64,000 nucleotides of DNA from UBA2029 sp037447125 (GCA_037447125.1 JBBIHG010000004.1:1-64000), one strand, 5' to 3'. Shown: positions 32,775 to 42,527, counted from the stretch's first letter. Notes: generated by a model not told the origin, from the letters alone. Numbers and translations are program-made.

Positions 32775-33293
32775 GTGTCCAATCATGCTCCCTCGGTGGA
32801 GCGGTTCGACCAGCAGCCGAGCGCGCGCTGGTGCTTCGTTTGCGGTGTCGAGAATCCGTGCGGGCTGCGCCTCCGCTTCTTCAACGACGGCTACCAGCGT
32901 GTGGTGGCGCGGGTGACGCTCGGCGAGCAGTACCAGAGCTACCCCGGCATGGCACATGGCGGCATCCTGGCGACGATTCTCGACGAGACGATGGGGCGCG
33001 CGCTGCTGGCCGACGAACGAACCGATGCGGTGGAGCAGGCGCGCTTCATGTTCACGGCGAAGTTGGAGATTCGCTACCGCCGCCCGGTGCCGCTGAACGA
33101 GGAATTTACCGTGCGCGGGCGCGTGGAGCAGGATCGCGGGCGGACGGCGTTGGTCAGCGGCGAGATCGCGCTGGCCGATGGATCGGTGGCAGTTGAGGCG
33201 TCGGCGACGCTGGCGGACATTCCCCAGGAGCACGTGACGCAGATGCGCGCTGCCGACGTGGGCTGGCAGGTGTATCCGGGAGAAGACGGCTGA
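32775..33293 (+). CDS. PaaI-like hotdog thioesterase
   Basis: 172 residues with a single hotdog domain: CFVCGVENPCGLRLRF at the N-terminus, then MAHGGILATILDETMGRAL, where the HGG and the catalytic aspartate region of PaaI/YbgC-like acyl-CoA thioesterases are visible. The GTG start overlaps no other gene and follows the LLM gene by 24 bases. A role in the purine/F420 context is unclear; it could act on a CoA ester of a downstream product. Confidence 0.8.
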   Translation: MSNHAPSVERFDQQPSARWCFVCGVENPCGLRLRFFNDGYQRVVARVTLGEQYQSYPGMAHGGILATILDETMGRALLADERTDAVEQARFMFTAKLEIRYRRPVPLNEEFTVRGRVEQDRGRTALVSGEIALADGSVAVEASATLADIPQEHVTQMRAADVGWQVYPGEDG

Positions 33294-33301
33294 GGCGGCT
33301 G

Positions 33302-35947
33302 ATGCCGGATGATGCGGGCGGCGTGGCGCACCATGTGCCGCGCCGCCGACCGTGGCTCCAGACAACAGGGGCCAGCCGCGAGCAGTGGATGGCGTGGCTG
33401 GCCCTTGTGGTTGTGGTGGGGGCGGTCGTGCTGCTTACCCTGAGCGTGAGCCTTTCGGTGAGCCGCGACCCGCTGCTCATGCCGCTCGATGACACCTACA
33501 TTCACTTCCAGTACGCGCGCCAGTGGGCGGCGGGCCAGCCGATGACCTACTATCCGGGCGACCCGCCGACCTCCGGCGCGACCAGCCTCCTCTATGCGCC
33601 GCTGTTGGCGCTCGGCTATGCGGCGGGCTTCGATGGCTGGGCGCTGGCGACCTGGGCGCTGGGCATCGGCGCGCTGGCTTTCTTCGGGTCGGTGTGGCTG
33701 GTCTACCTGATTGGGCGGGCGAGTCCGCTGGCCGAGGAGCCGGGCAGGGCAGGGTACGCGCTGGCTCTGGCTCTGGCTTACGCCGTGACGGGGCCGTTCG
33801 TGTGGGCGGCGCTCAGCGGCATGGAGACGGCGCTCTTCCTCTTCCTCACACTGCTGACCTTCTATGCTGCGCAGCAGAATCGCTTCCGTCTGACGATTGT
33901 AGCAGGAACGCTGGCCGTGCTGACTCGCCCGGAAGGCGTCATCATAGCGGCGCTGGCCGTGATCGCACTGGCCGTGCGGCATAAGTGGCCGCGCGACTGG
34001 CCGGTACGGCTGCGCCGGGCCGCGCTGCTTGGCCTGCCGGTCGCGGCGGCGCTGATCCAGCCCGCGCTAAACCGGGCGGCGACGGGCAGCCCGTCGGCGG
34101 CGGGGATGCAGGCCAAGTCCCTGCTGGCGAACACGGGCGCGCCGCCCGGCGAGCGGCTGGCGGACGTGCTCTCGTTCTTCGGGCGCATGTGGGGCGAGCT
34201 GCTCGTCGGGCGCAGCGCGGACTTTGGCACGTTCACCTCGCCGCTGCTGGCTCCGGCGGCGCTGGGGGCCTTGCTGGCGGGCACGTGGCTGGCCTGGCGG
34301 GGGAGGCGAGTCAACGCGGCGGCCCTGGCCCTGGCGACGATCCTGTTGCTGACGGCGGCGGTCGCCACGCTGGACACAGCATTCTGGCAGTTCAAGCGGT
34401 ATCAGCTTCCGGTGATGGCGCTCTTCTACCCGGCGGCGGCGTGGGCGGCGCGCGGGCTGGGCGACGGGCTGGCCGCGCGCGCGGGGGGGCGGGCCTGGCG
34501 TTGGGCGCTGCCCGCGCTGATACTCCTCCCCTCAGCCTTAACCGCAATCAGCTTCGCCCGCTACTACGGCGAGAATGTGGCTGTCGTGCGCGACCAGCAG
34601 GTGCCGATGGCTCGCTGGGCCCGCGAAAACCTGCCGCTGGAGCCGGACGCGCCGCGCATCGGCGTGCACGACGTGGGCATGATGGGCTACTTCAGCGAGC
34701 GCCCGCTGTATGACGTGGTTGGCCTGACGCTGCCCGGCCCGGCTCCGTCGTGGCGGCAAGGCCCCGGCGCGATCTACGAGCACATGGCTCACAGCCGCTA
34801 CCGGCCCGGCGCCTTCGCTATTTACCCGGACGTGCAGGGGCTGCGCTATTTGCTGGATGCGGGCGTCTTCGGCGACGTGCTGGCCGAGTTCCCGGTGACG
34901 CTGGGCGAACACAATGTCGCGGCGGCAGCGGACTACCAGGCGGTGTACGCGGCGGACTGGAGCACCACGCGCCTGGAGGAGATCGCCGCGCAAGCCTCTA
35001 CGCTGGACGCAGTGCGGGGATTGGCGCTGGTGGACACGGTGGATGTCGCCAATTTGAGCAGTGAGGATGGGCACGATTACACCTGGTGGCAGGATGAGTC
35101 CCCGCCTGGCTTCGTCACTGAGGTCTACGCGCACTGGTACCATGCCTGCGGGCTGTCCGACAAGGGAGCGTGCCGGGCGACTGACGGCGGGCGCGCCCTG
35201 ACCGGCGGCGAGGCGTTCACCCTGCGCACGCGGCCCGGCGAAGACCTGCTGCTCGTCACGCGCGCCCACGGGCGGACGAGCGTGCTGCTGGCGATCTTCG
35301 TGAACGGCGTCCGCGTCGCGGAGCGCGTGCAGCCCGCCGTGCCGGGGCGCTGGGTGGAGATCGTCACCTGGGTGCCCGCCGCACAGATCACGGGGACACG
35401 CACGCGGGTGCGCATCGAGGCGGATGTGGACGACTCCCGCGCCGACGCCTACTCGCCGTACTACCACTGGGCATACCAGGGCAGTTTTCGCCCACAGGGG
35501 GCGGACGAGGAGCAGCCGGTCGCCGTTCTCGGCGAGGGGGGCGAGGTGCGTCTGCGCGAGGTGGCGCTCGCCTATACGCCGCCTGTTGACGGCGCTGGCG
35601 GGCAGGTCGCCGTTTATGCCGTGTGGCAGGGGCCGGCGCCCGGCGCAGGAGACGGCGTGATCTTCGTACACCTGTATAATAGTGAGAGAGTGGATACTGA
35701 GCCGGTCGCGCAGGTAGTCACCCGTCCGGGCGGAGGGGCGTTGCCGCCGGCCAACTGGCTGCCCGGCACCCTGACGGATACATACACAGTTCTGCTGCCC
35801 GCAGACTTTCCGGCGGGCACCTATGTGGTGGTGCTCGGCATGTTCGAAGCGCGCACGGGCATCCGCTACCCGGTAGTGGGGGAGGGCGCAGGCCCTGACG
35901 GGCGCTTGTTCATCGGTCAGATCATGGTGGAGGAGACTGAGCAGTGA
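33302..35947 (+). CDS. Large membrane protein, GT-C-like glycosyltransferase
   Basis: 881 residues. An N-terminal hydrophobic block (about 28-430) holds roughly ten membrane segments. The first periplasmic loop has MPLDDTYIHFQYARQ, whose adjacent acidic residues are typical of GT-C polyprenol-dependent glycosyltransferases. The rest, about residues 440-881, is extracytoplasmic and beta-rich. The hydrophobic order and loop suggest transfer of sugars to a surface polymer or protein, but this is inferred. It lies between the thioesterase and the XdhD gene and overlaps the latter by 4 bases (GTGA), which is odd for a catabolic operon. Codon use looks like its neighbours'. Confidence 0.6.
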   Translation: MPDDAGGVAHHVPRRRPWLQTTGASREQWMAWLALVVVVGAVVLLTLSVSLSVSRDPLLMPLDDTYIHFQYARQWAAGQPMTYYPGDPPTSGATSLLYAPLLALGYAAGFDGWALATWALGIGALAFFGSVWLVYLIGRASPLAEEPGRAGYALALALAYAVTGPFVWAALSGMETALFLFLTLLTFYAAQQNRFRLTIVAGTLAVLTRPEGVIIAALAVIALAVRHKWPRDWPVRLRRAALLGLPVAAALIQPALNRAATGSPSAAGMQAKSLLANTGAPPGERLADVLSFFGRMWGELLVGRSADFGTFTSPLLAPAALGALLAGTWLAWRGRRVNAAALALATILLLTAAVATLDTAFWQFKRYQLPVMALFYPAAAWAARGLGDGLAARAGGRAWRWALPALILLPSALTAISFARYYGENVAVVRDQQVPMARWARENLPLEPDAPRIGVHDVGMMGYFSERPLYDVVGLTLPGPAPSWRQGPGAIYEHMAHSRYRPGAFAIYPDVQGLRYLLDAGVFGDVLAEFPVTLGEHNVAAAADYQAVYAADWSTTRLEEIAAQASTLDAVRGLALVDTVDVANLSSEDGHDYTWWQDESPPGFVTEVYAHWYHACGLSDKGACRATDGGRALTGGEAFTLRTRPGEDLLLVTRAHGRTSVLLAIFVNGVRVAERVQPAVPGRWVEIVTWVPAAQITGTRTRVRIEADVDDSRADAYSPYYHWAYQGSFRPQGADEEQPVAVLGEGGEVRLREVALAYTPPVDGAGGQVAVYAVWQGPAPGAGDGVIFVHLYNSERVDTEPVAQVVTRPGGGALPPANWLPGTLTDTYTVLLPADFPAGTYVVVLGMFEARTGIRYPVVGEGAGPDGRLFIGQIMVEETEQ

Positions 35948-38900
35948 AGATTACCTTTTCGCTCAATGGTGAGGCGGTGGCGCTGGATGCCGCGCCGAAC
36001 GAGAGTCTGCTGCGCCTGCTGCGCCGCCATGGCGTCTTCGGCGTCAAGTACGGCGACGACCAGGGCGTGAGCGGCATGGACGTGGTGCTGCTGGATGGCG
36101 CCCCCGTCGTGTCGTCGCTGATCCTGGCGGCGCAGGTCGCGGGCCGGTCGGTCGTCACGATTGAGGGCGTCGGTGGGGCGCAGGAGCGTGGCTGGCGCGG
36201 CTCGGAGCCGCTGCACCCGTTGCAGGTGGCCTTTGTGGAGACAGGGGCCATCCAGTGCGGCTATTGCACGCCGGCGATGATCCTGGCAGCGAAGGCGCTG
36301 CTGGAGCGCAATCCGAGCCCGACCGAAGGCGACGTGCGCGAGGCGCTGGCCGGCGTGCTGTGCCGCTGCACCGGCTACGTCAAGCCGGTGGAAGCGGTGC
36401 TACGCGCGGCGGCGATGATGCGCGGCGAGGAGGTTCCCCCCATCGGGCCGGAGCGGGCCATTCCAGTGCCGGCGGAAATCTTCACGCGCCCGGCAGGGTG
36501 GGGGGATGACGACGCCTTGCCCCCCGCCGACTCTCCGCAGGCGGGGCCGGGCACCTCGCACGTGACCACGCGAACGCTGCCGGTGATGCTGGTCGCGCCG
36601 GAGGCGGACACGCTGCAACAGGTGGGCAAGCCCGCGCGCAAGGTAGACGCGCGCAAGCTGGTGCAGGGCAACCCGGCTTTCACGGATGACATCGAGTTTC
36701 GTGGGATGCTGGTCGGCAAGTTGTTGCTCAGCCCGCACGCTCATGCGCTGATCAAGCGCATAGACGCCAGCCGGGCGCGCGCGCTGCCAGGCGTGCATGC
36801 CGTGCTGACCCACCAGGACCTGCCGCGCGTGCCCTATACGACGGCGGGGCAAAGCGACCCAGAGCCGGGGCCGCACGACAACTATAGCCTGGACACCAAG
36901 GTGCGCTTCGTCGGCGACCGGGTGGCGGCGGTTGCGGCGGAGACGGAAGAGATCGCGCGCAAGGCGTTGGAACTGATCGAGGTCGAGTACGAGTTGCTGC
37001 CGGCTATCTTCGACCCGCGCGAGAGCATGAAGGAAGGCGCGCCCATCCTGCACGACGAGCCGGAAAGCTGGCACATCGAGGACAGGACGCGCAATCTGGC
37101 CGCCGTCATTGACTGGGAAGTAGGCGATGTGGAGGCGGGCTTCGCCCAGGCCGACCGCATCTTTGAGGCGACATACTACAGCCCCAAGGTGCAGCAGACG
37201 CCGCTGGAGCCGCACGTTGTGGTCACCTGGTGGGACGAGGACGACCGCCTGGTGATCCGCACGAGCACACAGGTGCCGTTCCACGTGCGGCGCATCCTGG
37301 CTCCTGTGCTCGGCCTGGCGGAAAAGCGTATCCGCGTGATCAAACCGCGCATCGGCGGCGGCTTCGGCGTCAAGCAGGAAGTGCTGATTGAGGACATCTG
37401 CGCCCACCTGACCATCGCCACCGGTCGCCCGGTGCGCCTGGAGTACACGCGCGAAGAGGAGTTCTACGCCAGTCGCTCGCGGCATCCCATGGTCCTGACG
37501 CTGAAGACGGGCGTGACCCGCGACGGGAAGATCGTCGCCAACCAGATGCACGCGCTCAGTGACACCGGGGCCTGCGGCTCGCACGCGATGACTGTGGCGG
37601 GCAACACCGGCCACAAAGCCATGTCACTCTACAACGCGCCCAACATCAAGTTCCGGGCGGATGCCGTCTATACCAACACCCCGCCCAGCGGCGCGTTTCG
37701 CGGCTACGGCGTGCCGCAGGGCTTTTGGGCGGTGGAACAGCAGATCGAGTGGATTGCCCGTGAGATGGGCTGGGACCCCCTGCGGTTCCGCCTCAACAAT
37801 GCCATCAAGAGCGGCGACGAGCACCCGGCGAGCAAGGCCTGGAGCGAAGGGCGCGAGGCGGCGCCGGAGTTCATCCAGTCGTGCGGGCTGGCCGAGTGTG
37901 TGGAGCAGGGCGCGAAGGCGATTCGCTGGCACGAGCGGTTCGGCAATCCCGCCTGGCACCAGGTGCCGGGCAAGCCTCACCTGCGGCGAGGCATCGGCGT
38001 GGCGGCGGTGATGCAGGGCACGGCCATCCCCCGTCTGGATATGGGCGCGGCCAGCATCAAGATCAACGACGATGGCTCGTTCAACCTGCTGGTCGGCGCC
38101 ACCGACCTGGGCACTGGCTCTGACACCGTGCTGACCCAGATGGCGGCGGAAGTGCTCGGCTGCGCGCCGGAGGACTTCATCACCTATTCGTCAGACACGG
38201 ACTTCACGCCGTTCGACAAGGGCGCGTATGCGTCCAGCACGACCTACATCTCCGGGCGGGCGACGGTGCTCGCCGCCGAGAAGGTCGCCGCGCAGATGCG
38301 CGAAGTCGCCGCGCGGATGCTCAATCAGCAGGACGGGGGCACTTCGCCCATCGCGCCAGAAGACATTGTGCTGCGCGACCGCGCGGCCCACGCGCCGGAC
38401 GGGCGCAGCGTGACGCACCGCGCGATCGCGCTCAACAGCCTGCATCACGAGCACCAGCAGCAGATCATGGCCACGGCCAGCTATGTCAGCCCGGACTCGC
38501 CGCCTCCATTCGCGGCGCAGTACGTGACGCTGACGCTTGACACCGAGACAGGCCAGTTCACGGTGGACGAGATGGTGATGGCCGTGGACGGCGGTGTGAT
38601 CGTCAACCCGGTGACGGCCAGCGGCCAGATCGAGGGGGGCATGGTCCAGGCACTCGGCTACGGGCACTGCGAGGAAATGGTCTTCGACGCGATGGGGCGC
38701 ATGACCAACCCACAGTTCGGCCCGTACAAGATTTACCGCGCCGACGAAATGCCGGAGATGGGTGTTATCTTCGTCGAGACCTACGAGCCGAGCGGGCCGT
38801 TCGGGGCGAAGGCTGTCGCCGAGATTCCGCTAGACGGCGTGGGGCCTGCGCTGGCGAACGCGCTGTACGACGCCGCCGGAATTCGTATCATGCATGGACC

Positions 38901-38955
38901 GCTGCTGCCAGAGCGCGTCTGGCGCGCGCTGCGCCAGCAGGCCAAGGCTGGATGA
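35944..38955 (+). CDS. xdhD: XdhD-type molybdenum hydroxylase (2Fe-2S plus Mo domains fused)
   Basis: 1003 residues. Residues 1-165 form the iron-sulfur region and 220-1000 the molybdopterin region. The plant-type [2Fe-2S] motif has lost all four cysteines: D38, S43, D46 and S58 stand where C-x4-C-x2-C and a fourth Cys are expected (YGDDQGVSGMD). The second cluster is intact, with C105 and C108 (QCGYCTP) and C140 and C142 (CRCTGY). The Mo domain has RIGGGFGVKQEV, FDKGAYASS and GPFGAKAVAEI, shared with XdhD. XdhD homologues are thought to be selenium-dependent purine dehydrogenases of anaerobic urate degradation. YqeB and YqeC-MocA downstream fit the selenium type. The GTG start overlaps the previous stop. 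Confidence 0.8.
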   Translation: MKITFSLNGEAVALDAAPNESLLRLLRRHGVFGVKYGDDQGVSGMDVVLLDGAPVVSSLILAAQVAGRSVVTIEGVGGAQERGWRGSEPLHPLQVAFVETGAIQCGYCTPAMILAAKALLERNPSPTEGDVREALAGVLCRCTGYVKPVEAVLRAAAMMRGEEVPPIGPERAIPVPAEIFTRPAGWGDDDALPPADSPQAGPGTSHVTTRTLPVMLVAPEADTLQQVGKPARKVDARKLVQGNPAFTDDIEFRGMLVGKLLLSPHAHALIKRIDASRARALPGVHAVLTHQDLPRVPYTTAGQSDPEPGPHDNYSLDTKVRFVGDRVAAVAAETEEIARKALELIEVEYELLPAIFDPRESMKEGAPILHDEPESWHIEDRTRNLAAVIDWEVGDVEAGFAQADRIFEATYYSPKVQQTPLEPHVVVTWWDEDDRLVIRTSTQVPFHVRRILAPVLGLAEKRIRVIKPRIGGGFGVKQEVLIEDICAHLTIATGRPVRLEYTREEEFYASRSRHPMVLTLKTGVTRDGKIVANQMHALSDTGACGSHAMTVAGNTGHKAMSLYNAPNIKFRADAVYTNTPPSGAFRGYGVPQGFWAVEQQIEWIAREMGWDPLRFRLNNAIKSGDEHPASKAWSEGREAAPEFIQSCGLAECVEQGAKAIRWHERFGNPAWHQVPGKPHLRRGIGVAAVMQGTAIPRLDMGAASIKINDDGSFNLLVGATDLGTGSDTVLTQMAAEVLGCAPEDFITYSSDTDFTPFDKGAYASSTTYISGRATVLAAEKVAAQMREVAARMLNQQDGGTSPIAPEDIVLRDRAAHAPDGRSVTHRAIALNSLHHEHQQQIMATASYVSPDSPPPFAAQYVTLTLDTETGQFTVDEMVMAVDGGVIVNPVTASGQIEGGMVQALGYGHCEEMVFDAMGRMTNPQFGPYKIYRADEMPEMGVIFVETYEPSGPFGAKAVAEIPLDGVGPALANALYDAAGIRIMHGPLLPERVWRALRQQAKAG

Positions 38956-38971
38956 GCCGAAAGGAGCGCGC

Positions 38972-39796
38972 GTGAGCGAAGACAGAGCCGTTTTTGAGGC
39001 GGCGCTCGCTGCTCAACAGGACGGGCGGCCGGCTGCGCTAGCCATTGTCGTGGAGACGCAAGGTTCCGTCCCGCGTCAGGCGGGGAGCAAGATGCTGGTC
39101 TGGCCGGACGGGCAGATCGTCGGCACGGTGGGCGGCGGGCAGATGGAAGCGTTCGTCATCGCCGAGGCTCAGGCGGCCATGCGCAGCGGAGAGAGTCGCA
39201 TCGTCAGCTACGACCTGGCCGATCCAGAATCTGGCGATCCGGGTGTGTGTGGCGGGTCGGTGCGCGTCTATGTCGAGCCGCTGTTGCCCCCGGCGACGGT
39301 GCTAGTCATCGGCGCCGGACACGTGGGCAAAGCCGTTGCTGAACTGGCGAAGTGGCTGGGTTATCGCGTGATCGTGACGGACGACCGGCCCGGCTATGCC
39401 ACGTCCGGGCAAATTCCGGGCATGGACGGGTACCTGACGGTCGCGCCGGGCCAGTTAGCGGAGCAGGCCCCGATCACAGCACGGACGTACGTCATTGCCG
39501 TGACGCGCGGGCTGATCGTGGACGAGGCGCTGTTGCCCGCGCTGCTGCGCACAGACGCGCCCTACATCGGGCTGATCGGGAGTCGTCGCCGCTGGATGAT
39601 CACGGCTGAGGCGCTGCGCGCGAAGGGGGTGGCGCAGGCCGATCTTGACCGCGTTCACGCCCCGATCGGGCTGTCTATTGGGGCTGAGACGCCCAAGGAG
39701 ATCGCCGTGAGCATTCTCGCCGAGGTCATTCAGGCCCAGCGCGGGGGAAGTGGCAAGTCACTGCAGTGGCCGAGCGGGCAGGATGCGCCCAGGTGA
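38972..39796 (+). CDS. xdhC: XdhC-family Mo-cofactor maturation protein
   Basis: 274 residues. It inserts a terminal sulfide into the molybdenum cofactor of xanthine dehydrogenase-type enzymes. The N-terminal XdhC domain has VVETQGSVPRQAGSKMLV and GTVGGGQMEA. The Rossmann half has VIGAGHVGKAVAELAKWLG and VTRGLIVDEALL. The GTG at 38972 has an AAAGGAGCG ribosome binding site, 16 bases after XdhD. It probably serves both molybdoenzymes of the cluster. Confidence 0.9.
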   Translation: MSEDRAVFEAALAAQQDGRPAALAIVVETQGSVPRQAGSKMLVWPDGQIVGTVGGGQMEAFVIAEAQAAMRSGESRIVSYDLADPESGDPGVCGGSVRVYVEPLLPPATVLVIGAGHVGKAVAELAKWLGYRVIVTDDRPGYATSGQIPGMDGYLTVAPGQLAEQAPITARTYVIAVTRGLIVDEALLPALLRTDAPYIGLIGSRRRWMITAEALRAKGVAQADLDRVHAPIGLSIGAETPKEIAVSILAEVIQAQRGGSGKSLQWPSGQDAPR

Positions 39797-39820
39797 ACGG
39801 ACGAATGAGAAAGTGCTGCG

Positions 39821-40429
39821 TTGAAGATACTCGCCGTCAGTGATGTGGTGCAACCCCATCTGCAGAATCCGGCGTACCTCCGCGCGACTTACGCGGATGT
39901 GGATGTTTTGGTGAGCTGCGGCGATATGCCTGTTGCGTACCTGGATCTCATTGGGACGGTGCTGGTGCTGCCACTGTTCTTTGTGCGCGGCAATCACGAC
40001 ACAGGCTATGCCCCCCACCATCCCGGCGGAGACAACCTGCACCTGCGCTTCCTCAAGTTCCAGGGACGGTTGTTCGCCGGGTTGGAGGGCTCGATTCGCT
40101 ATAACCGGGCCGATGCCCAGTACACGCAGGGCGAGATGATGATCAACGTGCTGCGCCTGCTGCCGCGGATGGTCGTGCGCCGGGCCTGGGCGGGCTACGG
40201 CGTCCATGTCCTGGTCGCGCACTCGCCCCCGCGCCACATCCACGACATCGCAGAGGACCCGGCGCACCGTGGGTTCAACGCCTTTCGGCTGCTGATGCGC
40301 GTGGGGCGGCCCATGTTCCTGCTGCACGGCCACGTGGATACCTGGGACAGGCGACGGACGAGGAGCACGGTCTTCGCCGGGACGACGGTACTCAACGTGA
40401 ACCCGTACATGGTCGTCGAAGTCCCCTGA
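39821..40429 (+). CDS. Calcineurin-like metallophosphoesterase
   Basis: 202 residues. The phosphoesterase motifs are partly atypical: the usual D-x-H opening reads SDVVQPHL, but SCGDMPV, RGNHDTGY, VAHSPP and LHGHVDTWD are as expected for dinuclear metal ligands. It starts with TTG directly at the conserved MKILAVSD. It is 24 bases after xdhC and followed by a promoter-like region. Its substrate is unknown. Confidence 0.75.
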   Translation: MKILAVSDVVQPHLQNPAYLRATYADVDVLVSCGDMPVAYLDLIGTVLVLPLFFVRGNHDTGYAPHHPGGDNLHLRFLKFQGRLFAGLEGSIRYNRADAQYTQGEMMINVLRLLPRMVVRRAWAGYGVHVLVAHSPPRHIHDIAEDPAHRGFNAFRLLMRVGRPMFLLHGHVDTWDRRRTRSTVFAGTTVLNVNPYMVVEVP

Positions 40430-40465
40430 GTGGGGGAGTCCGCTTTAGGCAAGTGTTCTCTTCTA

Positions 40466-40474
40466 TGCTAGTAT
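40466..40474 (+). promoter_or_regulatory. Possible extended -10 promoter before the second molybdoenzyme
   Basis: TGCTAGTAT is an extended -10 (TGn plus TAGTAT) 51 bases upstream of the ATG at 40526. No clear -35 is visible. It lies in the only gap of about 100 bases in the 35944-46983 gene run. Confidence 0.35.
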
Positions 40475-40525
40475 AGCTCTCGCACGAGCAGTAAACGGGC
40501 AGCCCGAAAAGGACAGGATTGGTGT

Positions 40526-41953
40526 ATGTGGCAGAATTACTATAGCGTTACGTCCGTCAAAGAGGTCCTCGAATTGCTGGCGCAGTTTGGAGCGCAGGCC
40601 CGCATCGTTGCCGGCGCGACCGATCTGCTGCTGGAACTGGAGCGCGGAGCGCGGCCCGGAGTGGAGACGCTCATTGACATCACGCGCGTGCCGGGCCTGG
40701 ATCAGATCACAGTGCGCGGTGACACGATCCGGCTGGGGCCGCTGGTCACACACAACCATCTGGTGGGCAATCCTGTCGTCGTTGAGCGGGCGCTACCGCT
40801 GGCGCAGGCAGCCTGGAGCGTCGGCGCGCCGCAGATTCGCAACCGGGGCACGGTGGCGGGCAATGTGATCACAGCCAGCCCGGCCAACGACACGATCACG
40901 CCGTTGTGGGCGCTGGGAGCCACAGTGACGCTGACCTCGCTGCGCGGGGAGCGCACGCTCGATTTCCCGGCCTTCTACCGGGGCGTGCGCCAGACGGCGC
41001 TGGCGCCTGATGAGATGCTGACGGCCATCACCTTTCCGGCACTCGGCAGGCACGAGCGAGGCATCTTCCTCAAGCTGGGGCTGCGCAACGCCCAGGCGAT
41101 CTCCGTGGTCAACGCGGCGGTGGTGCTCGGCTTCGCGGGCGATACCATCACCCGCGCGGCGGTCACGCTGGGCAGCGTGGCGCCGACGATTCTGCGCGTG
41201 CCTGTCGTCGAGCAGTACCTGCAGGGCAAGACGCTGACCGATGAGGTGATCCGCGAGGCGGCGCGCCTGGCAGCGGCAGCGCCTACCCCCATTGACGACG
41301 TGCGCAGCAGCGCCGTCTACCGCACGGAGATGTGCCGGGTGCTGGTAGCGAGGGCGCTGCGCGCGCTGCGGGCCGGAACTGAGCGCGAGGGCTGGCCCGA
41401 TGATCCGGCCATGCTGTGGGGCGCGCACCGGGCGGCGGTGCGAGAGCCGCTGCCGGCGGTCGTCCGTCATGAGGACGATCTCGGCGACACGATTGTCACT
41501 ACGGTGAACGGCAAGACGTATTCGATCACTGGCGCGTCGAACAAGACGTTGCTGCGCTTTCTGCGCGAGGATGTGGGATTGACGGGCACCAAAGAAGGCT
41601 GTGCGGAGGGCGAATGCGGCGCGTGCAGCGTGTTCCTTGATGGGGTGGCAGTGATGGCCTGCCTGGTGCCGGCGCCGCGCGCTCATGGCGCGCAGACTAT
41701 GACGGTTGAGGGACTGGCGGCGGAGGATGGGACGCTGCACCCGTTGCAGCAAGCCTTTGTAGAGACGGGCGCCGTCCAGTGCGGCTACTGCACGCCCGGC
41801 CTCCTGATGTCTGGCGTGAAGCTGCTGGAGGAGCATCCGCACCCGACGCGCGCCCAGATCGAGCAGAGCATCACCGGGAATCTGTGCCGCTGTACGGGGT
41901 ACTACAAGATCGTGCAGGCCTTTGAGCAAGCTGCGGAGGGAAGCAAAGCCTGA
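40526..41953 (+). CDS. XDH-type FAD subunit fused to two-[2Fe-2S] domain
   Basis: 475 residues. Residues 1 to about 285 are the FAD-binding subunit (RIVAGATDLLLELERG, TVAGNVITASPANDT). Residues 325-475 are the iron-sulfur subunit with complete ligand sets: C359, C364, C367 and C379 (GCAEGECGACS) for the plant-type cluster, and C419, C422, C454, C456 for the second. Most bacteria encode these as separate subunits or fuse them in the opposite order. This polypeptide passes electrons from the Mo subunit encoded at 42528 to FAD and NAD or another acceptor. The plant-type cluster missing from the XdhD gene at 35944 is present here. Confidence 0.88.
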   Translation: MWQNYYSVTSVKEVLELLAQFGAQARIVAGATDLLLELERGARPGVETLIDITRVPGLDQITVRGDTIRLGPLVTHNHLVGNPVVVERALPLAQAAWSVGAPQIRNRGTVAGNVITASPANDTITPLWALGATVTLTSLRGERTLDFPAFYRGVRQTALAPDEMLTAITFPALGRHERGIFLKLGLRNAQAISVVNAAVVLGFAGDTITRAAVTLGSVAPTILRVPVVEQYLQGKTLTDEVIREAARLAAAAPTPIDDVRSSAVYRTEMCRVLVARALRALRAGTEREGWPDDPAMLWGAHRAAVREPLPAVVRHEDDLGDTIVTTVNGKTYSITGASNKTLLRFLREDVGLTGTKEGCAEGECGACSVFLDGVAVMACLVPAPRAHGAQTMTVEGLAAEDGTLHPLQQAFVETGAVQCGYCTPGLLMSGVKLLEEHPHPTRAQIEQSITGNLCRCTGYYKIVQAFEQAAEGSKA

Positions 41954-42003
41954 AGCCCGGAGTGGGGCCAAGGGTAGTGCTGCACACGGCGGAGGAACAA
42001 GCG

Positions 42004-42453
42004 ATGAGCAGGTACACGCCCCAGAAGGTGGAGCGGCGCACCAGTCGTTGGTTGCCGATCGTCGGTCTTACTTTGGCCGGACTGCTGGCAGTGGCAGCCT
42101 ACCTGGTCGCTTTCCCGCTGGTGGACTTTGGGCGCGAGCAGAGCGATGCCGTTGACAACGCCTACGGTGACCTGCGGAAGCAGTTTGCCGGCTATCCATG
42201 GTACGCCGACAGCGAGCGCTATCACGGCAACAACATTGTCGAGATACTCGTTGGGCTGATGCTGTGGCTGGTGATGATGGGCGTGGCGATGCTGGTGGTC
42301 GGCGCGGCCACCTACGGTACGGACCCCGAGCGCGCCGCCTGGAAGCAAATGGGACCGTCACCGGCCAACAAGAAGGCTGTGGTCAAGCAGCTCAAGAAAG
42401 ACCTGAAAGAGGCCAAACGCCAGGAGCGCGAGCTCAAGCGCAAGAAGAAGTGA
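42004..42453 (+). CDS. Small two-helix membrane protein
   Basis: 149 residues. Hydrophobic helices are at about 18-40 and 78-102. They are separated by a loop with GYPWYADSERYHGNN, and a very basic, lysine-rich tail (KQLKKDLKEAKRQERELKRKKK spans about the last 22 residues) should face the cytosol. No family was recognised. It lies between the FAD/FeS and Mo-subunit genes of a soluble-type enzyme, with a GGAGGAAC ribosome binding site, so it may tether the complex to the membrane; this is inference. Confidence 0.65.
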   Translation: MSRYTPQKVERRTSRWLPIVGLTLAGLLAVAAYLVAFPLVDFGREQSDAVDNAYGDLRKQFAGYPWYADSERYHGNNIVEILVGLMLWLVMMGVAMLVVGAATYGTDPERAAWKQMGPSPANKKAVVKQLKKDLKEAKRQERELKRKKK

Positions 42454-42527
42454 GCGCATGGACGCAACGCGCTGCCGTCGCTGTGCCGCCGGCGGACGTC
42501 TTACATGACAAGGAGCATGGAGAACCA

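Noticed and set aside
42198..42527. N-terminal extension of the Mo-subunit frame
   Set aside because: Overlaps the small membrane protein gene and is not homologous to the family; the GTG at 42528 has a ribosome binding site.
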